10,823 nucleotides of DNA from Candidatus Aenigmatarchaeota archaeon (GTDB lineage Archaea; Aenigmatarchaeota; Aenigmatarchaeia; Aenigmatarchaeales; Aenigmatarchaeaceae), in NCBI GenBank assembly GCA_028715225.1, contig JAQUSH010000016.1:1-10823 (forward strand), read 5' to 3'. Positions within the stretch are counted from its first letter, which is position 1; every line of letters starts with the position of its first letter. The notes below the pieces were generated by a model. It saw nothing but the letters and a program-made list of their open reading frames with translations, was not told where the DNA came from and searched no databases. A program made the translations under genes and the position numbers. Below, one piece after another: positions 1-5,094 of the stretch.

Positions 1-72
1 CGTGACAATGTTTTTAGAGGCGGTGGACCTAAGAAAGAACTAGCTAAAAAGATTTATGAGAAGTTTAAATGA
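1..72 (+). CDS. C-terminal end of an unrecognised protein (truncated by window start)
   Basis: The first 72 bases are open in frame 1 and end in TGA, giving 23 C-terminal residues that start RDNVFRGGG and end in a basic helix-like tail (KKELAKKIYEKFK). The body of the protein lies upstream of the window, so neither family nor function can be read. The next gene starts 28 bases later on the same strand and has its own TATA-like box touching this stop codon, so it is probably transcribed separately. Confidence 0.6.
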   Translation, partial: RDNVFRGGGPKKELAKKIYEKFK

Positions 73-80
73 ATATAAAG
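72..80 (+). promoter_or_regulatory. TATA-like box of the winged-helix gene
   Basis: AATATAAAG lies 21-29 bases before the ATG at 101. Archaeal transcription starts about 25 bases after the TATA centre, so the transcript would start at or next to the ATG (leaderless). The box overlaps the last base of the upstream stop codon. Confidence 0.5.
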
Positions 81-100
81 TTTTGCTTCTATATTGAGTT

Positions 101-358
101 ATGGAAGAACCATTTTTATACGGCATGGAAGGAGACATATGTGATTTGCTACTTTATGGAGCGGCAAGTATAGAAACAATATACTCTTTCTTATATGATA
201 ATAAAAAATCGGTAGAAACAATTTATCCAAAAAAACCATTAGAAAATAGAAAAAAGTTAGATAACCTTTTATTAAAATTAATAAAAAAGGGTATTATATC
301 TGAACAAGCGGATGGTCATATTGAGCTTACTCCTGATGCTAAAAAAATATTTAAGTGA
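101..358 (+). CDS. Winged-helix-like small protein (N-terminal part; apparently frameshifted)
   Basis: This 85-residue frame looks like a small winged helix-turn-helix: helices around residues 15-30, a second helical stretch at 48-64 (RKKLDNLLLKLIKKGIIS) that fits a recognition helix, then a short beta-like wing (GHIELTPDAKK). That pattern, 'L..LI.KGII....dG.I.LT..Ak', is common in archaeal regulators, so a DNA-binding role is inferred. The frame stops at 356-358, just after seven A at 341-347. Reading six A instead of seven carries it without a stop into a second frame ending at 572, giving about 156 residues. The start is supported by the TATA-like box at 72-80. This is either one gene with a frameshift (real, programmed or a sequence error) or two overlapping genes. 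Confidence 0.6.
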   Translation: MEEPFLYGMEGDICDLLLYGAASIETIYSFLYDNKKSVETIYPKKPLENRKKLDNLLLKLIKKGIISEQADGHIELTPDAKKIFK

Positions 359-572
359 TTGGAATAAAGAAAAGGAAGAAATTTTTAGTAAATCTGATCC
401 AATGAATGAATTTCAGGATTGGGATTATGGATCCGATGTAGACAATCATAGAGTTGACTCCCTTGATAGAATGCGATGGAGAGAAAATGTTCCTGATATA
501 GTAAAAAAATGGCTTTTCTATCTCACTGATAAAATAGAATTTAAAGAAGGTAAAGGATTCGCACAATTCTAA
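336..572 (+). CDS. Continuation or overlapping partner of the winged-helix gene, +1 frame
   Basis: This is in the +1 frame relative to the preceding ORF. Downstream of the A-run it reads YLSDWNKEKEEIFSKS, then an acidic segment (FQDWDYGSDVDN), then a helix rich in tryptophan and lysine (VPDIVKKWLFYLTDKI). Taken alone, the nearest start is ATG at 336, inside the upstream ORF and without a clear Shine-Dalgarno sequence. An earlier in-frame ATG at 312 would add an unconvincing hydrophobic leader. The simpler reading is that it is the C-terminal half of the winged-helix protein. It meets the convergent gene at 569 with a 4-base overlap. No family recognised. Confidence 0.5.
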   Translation: MLKKYLSDWNKEKEEIFSKSDPMNEFQDWDYGSDVDNHRVDSLDRMRWRENVPDIVKKWLFYLTDKIEFKEGKGFAQF

Positions 573-1024
573 ATAATACACTCATCTATTTCTTCGAAGT
601 AGACAGAGCATATCTGCTCAAACAAATCATCTTCTGTCTGTTCACCGTTCAGGTAAATCTCAGTAGATCCACGTATTAGAATCATCGGTGTTTCTGAAGT
701 TGGGAACCTATCTTTCATGTAATCGTAAAGTTCTGAATATTGATTTATGTTTATCCTTTCTAGCATCATTTTAGAATTTAATCTGTTAATCATCATGGCA
801 AGCGTGTCTATCGTATCGCTTGGTTCGTCGTAATAAACTCGAACGACAACTTTATTCTGTTTGAAGAAATAAGCTTCATCTGATTCCTGAAGAGGTTCAT
901 CAAATATCAGCTTCTCTTGTTTCTCAGAAGGAAACACATAAGATGCTGCTATAGCAAATGTGCTTCCAAAAAATATTACAAGCATGAATGCTGCTATCAA
1001 TTGTTTTTTCTTTTCTCGGTTCAT
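569..1024 (-). CDS. Membrane-anchored thioredoxin-fold-like protein without CxxC
   Basis: This is a 151-residue protein with a basic start (MNREKKK), one hydrophobic segment at about residues 8-30, then an acidic soluble domain that should lie outside the membrane if the segment is a signal anchor. The domain has a beta strand (NKVVVRVYYD), a long helix, and a PMILIRGSTEIYLNG segment resembling the cis-proline strand and following hairpin of a thioredoxin fold. The usual CxxC is absent and the only cysteines are near the C-terminus (QIC, DEC). The fold call is inference from this pattern. It is the last gene of the operon: its ATG overlaps the creatininase stop by 4 bases (ATGA), implying coupled translation. 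Next to an FTR-like gene it may be a redox-inactive or substrate-binding partner, which is speculative. Confidence 0.7.
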   Translation of the reverse strand: MNREKKKQLIAAFMLVIFFGSTFAIAASYVFPSEKQEKLIFDEPLQESDEAYFFKQNKVVVRVYYDEPSDTIDTLAMMINRLNSKMMLERININQYSELYDYMKDRFPTSETPMILIRGSTEIYLNGEQTEDDLFEQICSVYFEEIDECII

Positions 1025-1677
1025 CTCATCGCTTCCTTAAGTTTTTTCTGCATAAATAAAAGCATCTTTTTTCCTTTAACTTGTGTTGCTTTTGTTGGAT
1101 AACCATCGACTCCGGATTTGCTTATCCCTATTTCTTTGAAATTAGATGGCCATCTTTCATTGACTGCTCTTTTCATATTTACATTCTTTTTATCAATATA
1201 AAGCATTATCGATGTTTCTCCTTCTCCGGCATGGCCTCCTGTTTCTATTATCCCTTTTTGCTTTGCTTCGAGGCTGGAACTACCGAGATAATCGACTATT
1301 CCAAATTCTTTTTTTATTTTATTGAGAATTTCTCGTTGCGTATTGCCATCATGGCCTAAAAAGAAAAATATCTTCTTTGGTTTCAGTTTCAATATATCAC
1401 TTAATATTGTTCTTATCCAAGATTCGTATTCTTCCTTATTTGGTCCTATTGTTCCGGGCATTTGTTTGGTTGAAACCACACCAGTATAGTTCATTACTGG
1501 AGCGACAACGACATCTTTTGAATTGTAAAAAATCTTGCATACGTGCTCGGCAACTAATGCATCAGTTTTTATAGGAAGATGATAACCATGCTCTTCGGTT
1601 GATCCGTGTGGAATGAGAATTATTTTTCCTTTACATTTTTTAACTGCTTCATTCCAACTCATGTCATCTAGTTTCAT
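1021..1677 (-). CDS. Creatininase-family metal-dependent amidohydrolase
   Basis: This 218-residue protein has the creatininase-family signature: PHGSTEEHGYHLPIKTD at residues 23-39, giving candidate metal ligands E28, H30 and D39; a GHxGN box at 108-112; and HAGEGETS at 149-156, followed by SGVDGYPTKAT. The family includes creatinine amidohydrolase, the mycofactocin peptidase MftE, and ArfB, the archaeal FAPy deformylase of riboflavin and F420 biosynthesis. Without a neighbouring riboflavin gene I cannot choose, though an ArfB-type role is a reasonable guess for an archaeon. The GHxGN box reads GHDGN where GHGGN is usual. The gene overlaps its upstream and downstream neighbours by 4 bases each. 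A purine-rich AGAGGG at 1684-1689 supports the ATG at 1677. Confidence 0.9.
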   Translation of the reverse strand: MKLDDMSWNEAVKKCKGKIILIPHGSTEEHGYHLPIKTDALVAEHVCKIFYNSKDVVVAPVMNYTGVVSTKQMPGTIGPNKEEYESWIRTILSDILKLKPKKIFFFLGHDGNTQREILNKIKKEFGIVDYLGSSSLEAKQKGIIETGGHAGEGETSIMLYIDKKNVNMKRAVNERWPSNFKEIGISKSGVDGYPTKATQVKGKKMLLFMQKKLKEAMR

Positions 1678-2006
1678 TTCTTTCCCTCTGTAAATAGATT
1701 GCAGTGGCAGTGCTTCATATTCTTTATCTCATCCATGTGCCAGAAGCAAGGGCATACTTTTTTCTCGTCTTCTTCTTTGTTTCCAGTAACTATTCTGCAA
1801 GGACAGTAAGATTTGCCGTGCTTTTCTTTGTTTCTTATCAGTCCTTCTAATATAGCTTCAACTATCTTCTTGTTTTCGTTTAACTTTATTTTCTGGCTTT
1901 TGGCGTATTCTGAATAAACATTAAGCATGTTTTTCTTAAGCTCTTCTTTGTCTTGATTTTTTTCAAATACCTTTTCTATTTTCTTTTGTGTCTCAAATCT
2001 GTCCAT
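1674..2006 (-). CDS. Ferredoxin-thioredoxin reductase catalytic-subunit-like protein (FTR beta)
   Basis: This 110-residue protein has a helical N-terminal half and the FTR cysteine signature in the second half: CPC at 68-70, CPC at 85-87 and CHC at 100-102, the last followed by NLF. In characterised FTR catalytic subunits four of these cysteines bind a [4Fe-4S] cluster and two form the redox disulfide. By alignment, C68, C85, C87 and C100 are the ligands and C70-C102 the disulfide. The reaction is reduction of thioredoxin-like disulfides with electrons from ferredoxin. No variable (alpha) subunit is visible, in line with single-subunit archaeal ferredoxin:disulfide reductases. It is the second gene of the operon, 10 bases after the nuclease gene and overlapping the hydrolase gene by 4. 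A strong AAAGGTGA precedes its ATG. Confidence 0.9.
   Translation of the reverse strand: MDRFETQKKIEKVFEKNQDKEELKKNMLNVYSEYAKSQKIKLNENKKIVEAILEGLIRNKEKHGKSYCPCRIVTGNKEEDEKKVCPCFWHMDEIKNMKHCHCNLFTEGKK
1684..1689 (-). promoter_or_regulatory. Shine-Dalgarno of the creatininase-family gene
   Basis: On the minus strand AGAGGG lies 6 bases before the ATG at 1677, inside the 3' end of the FTR-like gene, as expected for an internal operon gene. Confidence 0.5.
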
Positions 2007-2010
2007 CGAT

Positions 2011-2018
2011 TCACCTTT
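2011..2018 (-). promoter_or_regulatory. Strong Shine-Dalgarno of the FTR-like gene
   Basis: AAAGGTGA on the minus strand sits 4 bases before the ATG at 2006 and overlaps the stop codon of the upstream nuclease gene (2017-2019), so the two genes are probably co-transcribed. It fixes the FTR-like start. Confidence 0.65.
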
Positions 2019-2871
2019 AGCATATTTTGGCTGCTTGTTCTCTTAATTCTTTTAACTTTCGTATTGATATTCCTGTCTTCTGGTTTAATTTTTCTATTTT
2101 AGTTTCTACAAGTGTCTTGCAGAATATAATATTTGATTTAGCCAGATTTCCTTGAGTGTTTGTATCCAGGTTTCTGAGCATCGTTATTGGATATAACTTC
2201 TTGTCCTCTATCATCTTTGACAATGACTCTCCTGCAGGATAATCCCAGCTTAACAATCTGATATTTTTAGACAGAGCATAACTTATCACATCTGATGAGA
2301 ACTTTGTATTTGTGCACAGCCATGGTTGATCGAATTTCTGAGTATATCCTTTCTTGAATCCATCTTGCAAATCTAAGAAACGTGCGTATGTATAAAGAAC
2401 ATCCTTTAACCCAGTGTATATTCCTGGCGCATTGTGATATTTGCACTCAATTGAATAATATTTTATTCCTGATTCAATTCCAGATTTAGAAGTTATAGGC
2501 TTTCCTGCCACAATATCTACTTCGTGTATGACACCAGATCCTCCTTTAATCAATGAATGAACTTTAGCAGTATAGCCATATTCTTTCAGTATTTGCGAAA
2601 CCAGTTCTTCAAAAATAAATCCAGCTGGTCCTAAACGCATCAGCGCTCCTTTTAGATCGTATTTAATACCTGCCTGCGGAGCTTTCTTCTTAAGCAAAGA
2701 AAGTGTTATGTTCAAAATATCTCTGGTTGACATGCCGCTTCTAACTCTGGCTGCAACCTGATTAGCTATCTTATTCGCATCGTCTCTAGAAACACCTGCT
2801 CTTATGCAGGTTCTTTTGACTTTGTTTATGTTGAATTTCTCCATTCGACCTGAAGCTTTCACTATCCACAT
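2017..2871 (-). CDS. ATP-cone domain fused to an Mrr-like PD-(D/E)xK nuclease
   Basis: This is a 284-residue protein. Residues 1 to about 85 look like an ATP-cone: VKASGRMEKFNINKVKRTC, a stretch with RSGMSTRDI, and the closing helix YDLKGALMRLGP. This nucleotide-binding domain is known from ribonucleotide reductases and NrdR. Residues 86-215 resemble an Mrr-type restriction-endonuclease fold: FEELVSQILKEYGY, GGSGVIHEVDIV with D119, then YYSIECKYH with E142 and K144, together a PD-(D/E)xK active site. The C-terminal 30 residues are basic and helical (LNQKTGISIRKLKELREQ), perhaps a DNA-contacting helical motif. I infer a nuclease whose activity responds to ATP or dATP. No methylase accompanies it, so it is not an ordinary restriction-modification unit. 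It is the first gene of the minus-strand operon and has its own TATA-like box. Confidence 0.88.
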   Translation of the reverse strand: MWIVKASGRMEKFNINKVKRTCIRAGVSRDDANKIANQVAARVRSGMSTRDILNITLSLLKKKAPQAGIKYDLKGALMRLGPAGFIFEELVSQILKEYGYTAKVHSLIKGGSGVIHEVDIVAGKPITSKSGIESGIKYYSIECKYHNAPGIYTGLKDVLYTYARFLDLQDGFKKGYTQKFDQPWLCTNTKFSSDVISYALSKNIRLLSWDYPAGESLSKMIEDKKLYPITMLRNLDTNTQGNLAKSNIIFCKTLVETKIEKLNQKTGISIRKLKELREQAAKIC

Positions 2872-2876
2872 ATGAC

Positions 2877-2889
2877 TATTTATTCTTTT
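2877..2889 (+). promoter_or_regulatory. TATA-like promoter element of the small ORF at 2906
   Basis: TATTTATTCTTTT begins 29 bases before the ATG at 2906. The identical 13 bases recur at 3018-3030, 30 bases before the next ORF, and in both cases the gene begins ATGTCATGC. Confidence 0.45.
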
Positions 2890-2892
2890 TTG

Positions 2893-2903
2893 ATATATTA
2901 AAG
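2893..2903 (-). promoter_or_regulatory. TATA-like box of the nuclease/FTR/hydrolase operon
   Basis: CTTTAATATAT on the minus strand is centred about 27 bases before the ATG at 2871, giving a leaderless transcript. It lies between the TATA-like box and the start codon of the divergent small ORF at 2906. Confidence 0.5.
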
Positions 2904-2905
2904 TT

Positions 2906-3016
2906 ATGTCATGCGTATATCACATCAGAAAAAAACTCATCGAAGATATACCATGGCCTGAGAATCATGAAGATTTCATGAAATTGGTTCGTAAAAAAAT
3001 GTCTCTAAAATATTGA
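2906..3016 (+). CDS. Possible 36-residue small protein, unrecognised
   Basis: An open frame from ATG 2906 to TGA 3014-3016 encodes a basic peptide starting MSCVYHIRKK and ending VRKKMSLKY. The evidence is indirect: a TATA-like element sits at the right distance, and both this element and the first nine coding bases are repeated at the next ORF (3048), so it may be an amplified small gene or a decayed copy. The body does not visibly match the 3048 protein beyond MSC. It could be non-coding spacer. Confidence 0.35.
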   Translation: MSCVYHIRKKLIEDIPWPENHEDFMKLVRKKMSLKY

Positions 3017-3017
3017 G

Positions 3018-3030
3018 TATTTATTCTTTT
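3018..3030 (+). promoter_or_regulatory. TATA-like promoter element of the gene at 3048
   Basis: TATTTATTCTTTT is identical to 2877-2889 and begins 30 bases before the ATG at 3048, consistent with leaderless transcription. Confidence 0.45.
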
Positions 3031-3047
3031 GTATCGCATTAATTTGT

Positions 3048-3437
3048 ATGTCATGCACAGGATTTGCAAATTATAAAAACTTAAGAGAAGTGAAATCAGC
3101 AATAGAAATAATTTGCCAAACATTATCTAAATCTGGAGAAACAGCAGCTAGAGAACTGTATACAGAATACCTAAGAACACATCCAGACTTGCCAAAATTC
3201 GAAGACATGCTAGAAGTGTATAATCCAAGAGCAAGTTGGTACCAATGGGATGAGCAATTTGCTGAATCTACTGCAGCGTGCGTTCTTGATCAACGATTGG
3301 AATCTATAGATATGTATAATATGGGCGATGATGAAAAGTATGAAATGAAAAGGCGTGCGATTGAAAGTAGTAGTGTTAGTGAAGAAACCAAAAAAAGCTT
3401 TATTAGAGACCTTATGGACAAACAATTCTCATCCTAA
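3048..3437 (+). CDS. Unrecognised small, helix-rich acidic protein
   Basis: This 129-residue protein is predicted largely helical by eye: helices about 10-48 (LREVKSAIEIICQTLSKSG then AARELYTEYLRT), 52-60, and a charged C-terminal helix from about 103. A tryptophan-containing centre (ASWYQWDEQF) separates the halves. There is no signal peptide or membrane segment. Four cysteines (3, 23, and two near the middle or end) are not arranged as a metal site. The segment ETAARELYTEYLRT loosely resembles DTARRVYNGYIKI in the protein at 3494, each followed by an EDM/EEI-type helix, so the two may be distant paralogues; this is weak. The start is supported by the TATA-like element at 3018. Confidence 0.65.
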   Translation: MSCTGFANYKNLREVKSAIEIICQTLSKSGETAARELYTEYLRTHPDLPKFEDMLEVYNPRASWYQWDEQFAESTAACVLDQRLESIDMYNMGDDEKYEMKRRAIESSSVSEETKKSFIRDLMDKQFSS

Positions 3438-3463
3438 ATACTAACTCACCTCAAAGAGTAAAG

Positions 3464-3470
3464 TTTATAT
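3464..3470 (+). promoter_or_regulatory. TATA-like box of the gene at 3494
   Basis: TTTATAT is centred 27 bases before the ATG at 3494 and is followed by TCTTATTCTT, similar to the TTATTCTT stretch in the two preceding promoters. Confidence 0.5.
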
Positions 3471-3493
3471 TCTTATTCTTAGAGTATTCTGCT

Positions 3494-3823
3494 ATGGAAA
3501 ATGAATCAATAAATGATAAAAAAGACACGGAAAGAGTACCTAAAGCTATTAAGGCATTGTTTTTGCCTGGTGAATATGCTGAAAGATTTGCATATATAAG
3601 TCCTGAAAATCCTAATGTCAAACTTTTAGGATCTGACAGCTCTTTAGATGCAAAAGAATTCATTGCAAAATCTATGAAAAAAATGGCTGAGGAAAATATT
3701 TTGTCAGCTTATGCAGAAGGTGGAATTGATACTGCAAGAAGGGTGTATAATGGTTATATAAAAATTGGAATTAATTTAAGATCAATTGAAGAAATCGTAG
3801 AGCTTGATCCTTCAGCATGTTAA
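3494..3823 (+). CDS. Unrecognised small, mostly helical protein
   Basis: This 109-residue protein has a hydrophilic N-terminus (MENESINDKKDTERVPK), a hydrophobic turn (ALFLPGEYAERFAYISPE), a helix at about 53-75 (DAKEFIAKSMKKMAEENILSA), then a helix pair (DTARRVYNGYIKI, SIEEIVELD). There is no export signal or metal site. It follows the 3048 gene by 56 bases but has its own promoter. Its 3' end overlaps the convergent Mth938-like gene by 12 bases. Function unknown; a loose similarity to the 3048 protein is noted there. Confidence 0.65.
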   Translation: MENESINDKKDTERVPKAIKALFLPGEYAERFAYISPENPNVKLLGSDSSLDAKEFIAKSMKKMAEENILSAYAEGGIDTARRVYNGYIKIGINLRSIEEIVELDPSAC

Positions 3824-4150
3824 ATGAAATATTCCGATTACTTTGTTTCTTCTAGAATATTTGTTAAATTCCTCTACAGCCTGAGCAGTTGGTTTTATTA
3901 CAAGCTGAACGCCCTCTACGCCTGCCTTGACCGAAACACCTGGATCTACTTTCATCTGTCCAGCTGTTCCTGTTCCGATAACAACAATTTCAGGTTCTTT
4001 CATAATCATATCGTGAAAATCATTTTCCGAGAAAATATGAGAACTTTGCCTTGGTATTACTTCTCCATCCCAGCTTACAGAAACATCATTTGTAAACTTT
4101 CTTCCTTTTATTATTATGTTTCCGAAATAGAAACTATCAATGCTTACCAT
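3812..4150 (-). CDS. Mth938-domain (DUF498/598) protein
   Basis: This 112-residue protein shows the Mth938-domain pattern: IDSFYFGNIIIKGRKFTNDV at the start (the family's 'syxFG.I.I.G..y..DV'), a central EIVVIGTGTAG, a later VIKPTAQAVEEFNKYSR, and the family's C-terminal HLTC. The fold is known from MTH938, and eukaryotic NDUFAF3 (complex I assembly) shares it; the archaeal role is unclear. I chose the ATG at 4150 because the TATA-like box at 4170-4179 lies 20-29 bases before it. An upstream in-frame GTG at 4165, adding MYNLY, would sit almost on that box. The gene is convergent with and overlaps the end of the 3494 gene. Confidence 0.88.
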   Translation of the reverse strand: MVSIDSFYFGNIIIKGRKFTNDVSVSWDGEVIPRQSSHIFSENDFHDMIMKEPEIVVIGTGTAGQMKVDPGVSVKAGVEGVQLVIKPTAQAVEEFNKYSRRNKVIGIFHLTC

Positions 4151-4169
4151 ATATAGATTATACACAGAA

Positions 4170-4179
4170 TAAATATAAA
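4170..4179 (-). promoter_or_regulatory. TATA-like box of the Mth938-like gene
   Basis: TTTATATTTA on the minus strand, centred about 25 bases before the ATG at 4150. It decides that start over the GTG at 4165. Confidence 0.5.
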
Positions 4180-4203
4180 TAATTACCTATTTCTATCGGA
4201 TTA

Positions 4204-4923
4204 TTACTTTGAAATTGCCTTAAGATATATTCTCATGTCATCTTCATTCCAAGTTGAATATTTGCTCCATGCAGCTGCACAAAGTTCTGGCAATGTAATA
4301 TTATATTCTCCTGCAACTTTTCTCAATTCATTTTCTGCCTGTTTGTATTTATTTGCTGGAACACTTCCCTTTGAAACATCTATATCTAATCTGTCTGCAA
4401 TTTTTGTATGAGCAAGATACTCAATTAACCACGTATCTATTGAAACCGTTTGATAACCAAGCTTCAAGAAAAATAAGCTAGCAAGTTTGTATCCAATACC
4501 AGTTACACCATTTATTATTTCATCCCTTAACTCATCACATTTTTCTCTACCGTTATTAACATCATCTATTAATCTTTCAGGATAATTTGTTTCTATCCAG
4601 AATTTGGCAGAGTTAGCTAGATATCTTGCTTTTTGTCTAAATACACTACCATGTCTTCTTATTACATCTTCAACTTCTTGATTACGAGATATAACATTTT
4701 TAGGATCAGTTAAACCTTTCTCCTTTAAGGTTACAAATGTTCTGACTTGAGTAGTATAATATTGTCTGTGAGATAGTTGGGAATAAACAAGTGCATCATA
4801 AGCACCGATCCTATTTATATAATTTTTATTTAATACTTCTCCTTTTAGTATTTTTCTTGCACGTTGCAAATCTTCTTCATCTAATTTCCAGTCCCGATTT
4901 GGATCTATTTTCTTTTCTAACAT
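4204..4923 (-). CDS. HhH-GPD superfamily DNA glycosylase/AP lyase (Ogg-like)
   Basis: This 239-residue all-helical protein has a helix-hairpin-helix at about residues 137-155 (NGVTGIGYKLASLFFLKLG) followed by TVSIDTW. K146 in the hairpin and D163, 17 residues later, match the catalytic lysine and aspartate of bifunctional 8-oxoguanine glycosylases (Ogg1, Ogg2 and AGOG have the same order and similar spacing). It would excise oxidised guanine and cut at the abasic site. The C-terminal iron-sulfur loop of EndoIII/MutY is missing. The N-terminal part (residues 35-110) fits the family's first helical lobe. Which Ogg subgroup it belongs to I cannot tell. It is a monocistronic leaderless gene with TTTAAA at 4948-4953, next to the tRNA 3' end. 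Confidence 0.8.
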   Translation of the reverse strand: MLEKKIDPNRDWKLDEEDLQRARKILKGEVLNKNYINRIGAYDALVYSQLSHRQYYTTQVRTFVTLKEKGLTDPKNVISRNQEVEDVIRRHGSVFRQKARYLANSAKFWIETNYPERLIDDVNNGREKCDELRDEIINGVTGIGYKLASLFFLKLGYQTVSIDTWLIEYLAHTKIADRLDIDVSKGSVPANKYKQAENELRKVAGEYNITLPELCAAAWSKYSTWNEDDMRIYLKAISK

Positions 4924-4947
4924 GCTTAATTCTTAATTCTAAAAGGA

Positions 4948-4953
4948 TTTAAA
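4948..4953 (-). promoter_or_regulatory. TTTAAA promoter of the DNA glycosylase, abutting the tRNA 3' end
   Basis: TTTAAA is centred 27.5 bases before the ATG at 4923. It begins on the base directly after the encoded CCA of the tRNA (4954-4956), so the upstream contact region of the promoter is tRNA acceptor-stem sequence. Confidence 0.6.
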
Positions 4954-4991
4954 TGGTAGCCCCGGGAGGATTCGAACCTCCGTCTATCGGT

Positions 4992-5004
4992 TTCCCCTGA
5001 AAAT
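4992..5004 (-). other. tRNA-Gln intron 3 (13 bases, canonical anticodon-loop position 37/38)
   Basis: CTCTG, containing the anticodon CTG, pairs with intron CAGGG (one U-G) around the loop GATTTT. This gives a relaxed bulge-helix-loop rather than a full bulge-helix-bulge. Because the base after G37 and the last loop base are both A, cutting at 37/38 or 38/39 gives the same mature loop CTCTGGA. The anticodon stem GTCGG/CCGAT closes only across this intron. Confidence 0.65.
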
Positions 5005-5019
5005 CCAGAGCCGACTATA

Positions 5020-5049
5020 TTGCCAAAAGACCACAGAAGTGAATCTTTT
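5020..5049 (-). other. tRNA-Gln intron 2 (30 bases, at the D loop/D stem 3' border)
   Basis: Predicted bulge-helix-bulge: GCCA of the D loop pairs with TGGC (4 bp), the 5' bulge is AGA, then AAAGA pairs with TCTTT (5 bp) without a break on the other strand, and the 3' bulge is AAT. Cutting at AG^A and AA^T joins AGCGGCCAAG to TATAGTCGG. This is the best-formed of the three motifs. Confidence 0.7.
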
Positions 5050-5062
5050 CTTGGCCGCTATA

Positions 5063-5094
5063 TTCCGCGAAATGTCGCTAAAAACAACAATTCT
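5063..5094 (-). other. tRNA-Gln intron 1 (32 bases, position 10/11 in the D stem)
   Basis: Predicted bulge-helix-bulge: acceptor/linker CCGT pairs with GCGG (one G-U), followed by the 3-base bulge AGA. Then GAATTG pairs with CATTTC with one T-T mismatch, and the 3' bulge is AAT. Cutting after the second base of each bulge (AG^A, AA^T) joins AGCCCCGTAG to TATAGCGG and restores G10. The interior can form GCGA-CATT-TCGC as an alternative hairpin. Confidence 0.65.

Noticed and set aside
351..581. Minus-strand ORF opposite the frameshifted gene
   Set aside because: Its sequence is hydrophobic and phenylalanine-rich, typical of a shadow frame, with no promoter signal.
2017..2871. Restriction-modification system
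   Set aside because: The Mrr-like nuclease is not accompanied by a methylase or specificity gene in this window.
3824..4156. Plus-strand ORF opposite the Mth938-like gene
   Set aside because: It is antisense to a recognised family gene and rich in Tyr, Ser and Phe, as expected for a shadow.
4151..4165. GTG start for the Mth938-like gene at 4165
   Set aside because: It lies only about 5-14 bases from the TATA-like box. ATG 4150 has the right spacing.
5020..5040. TTG anticodon for the tRNA (CTTTTGG on the minus strand)
   Set aside because: TTTTGG lies inside predicted intron 2, pairing with AAAGA and GCCA. It has no 3' partner for an anticodon stem, while GTCGG/CCGAT around CTG pairs fully.
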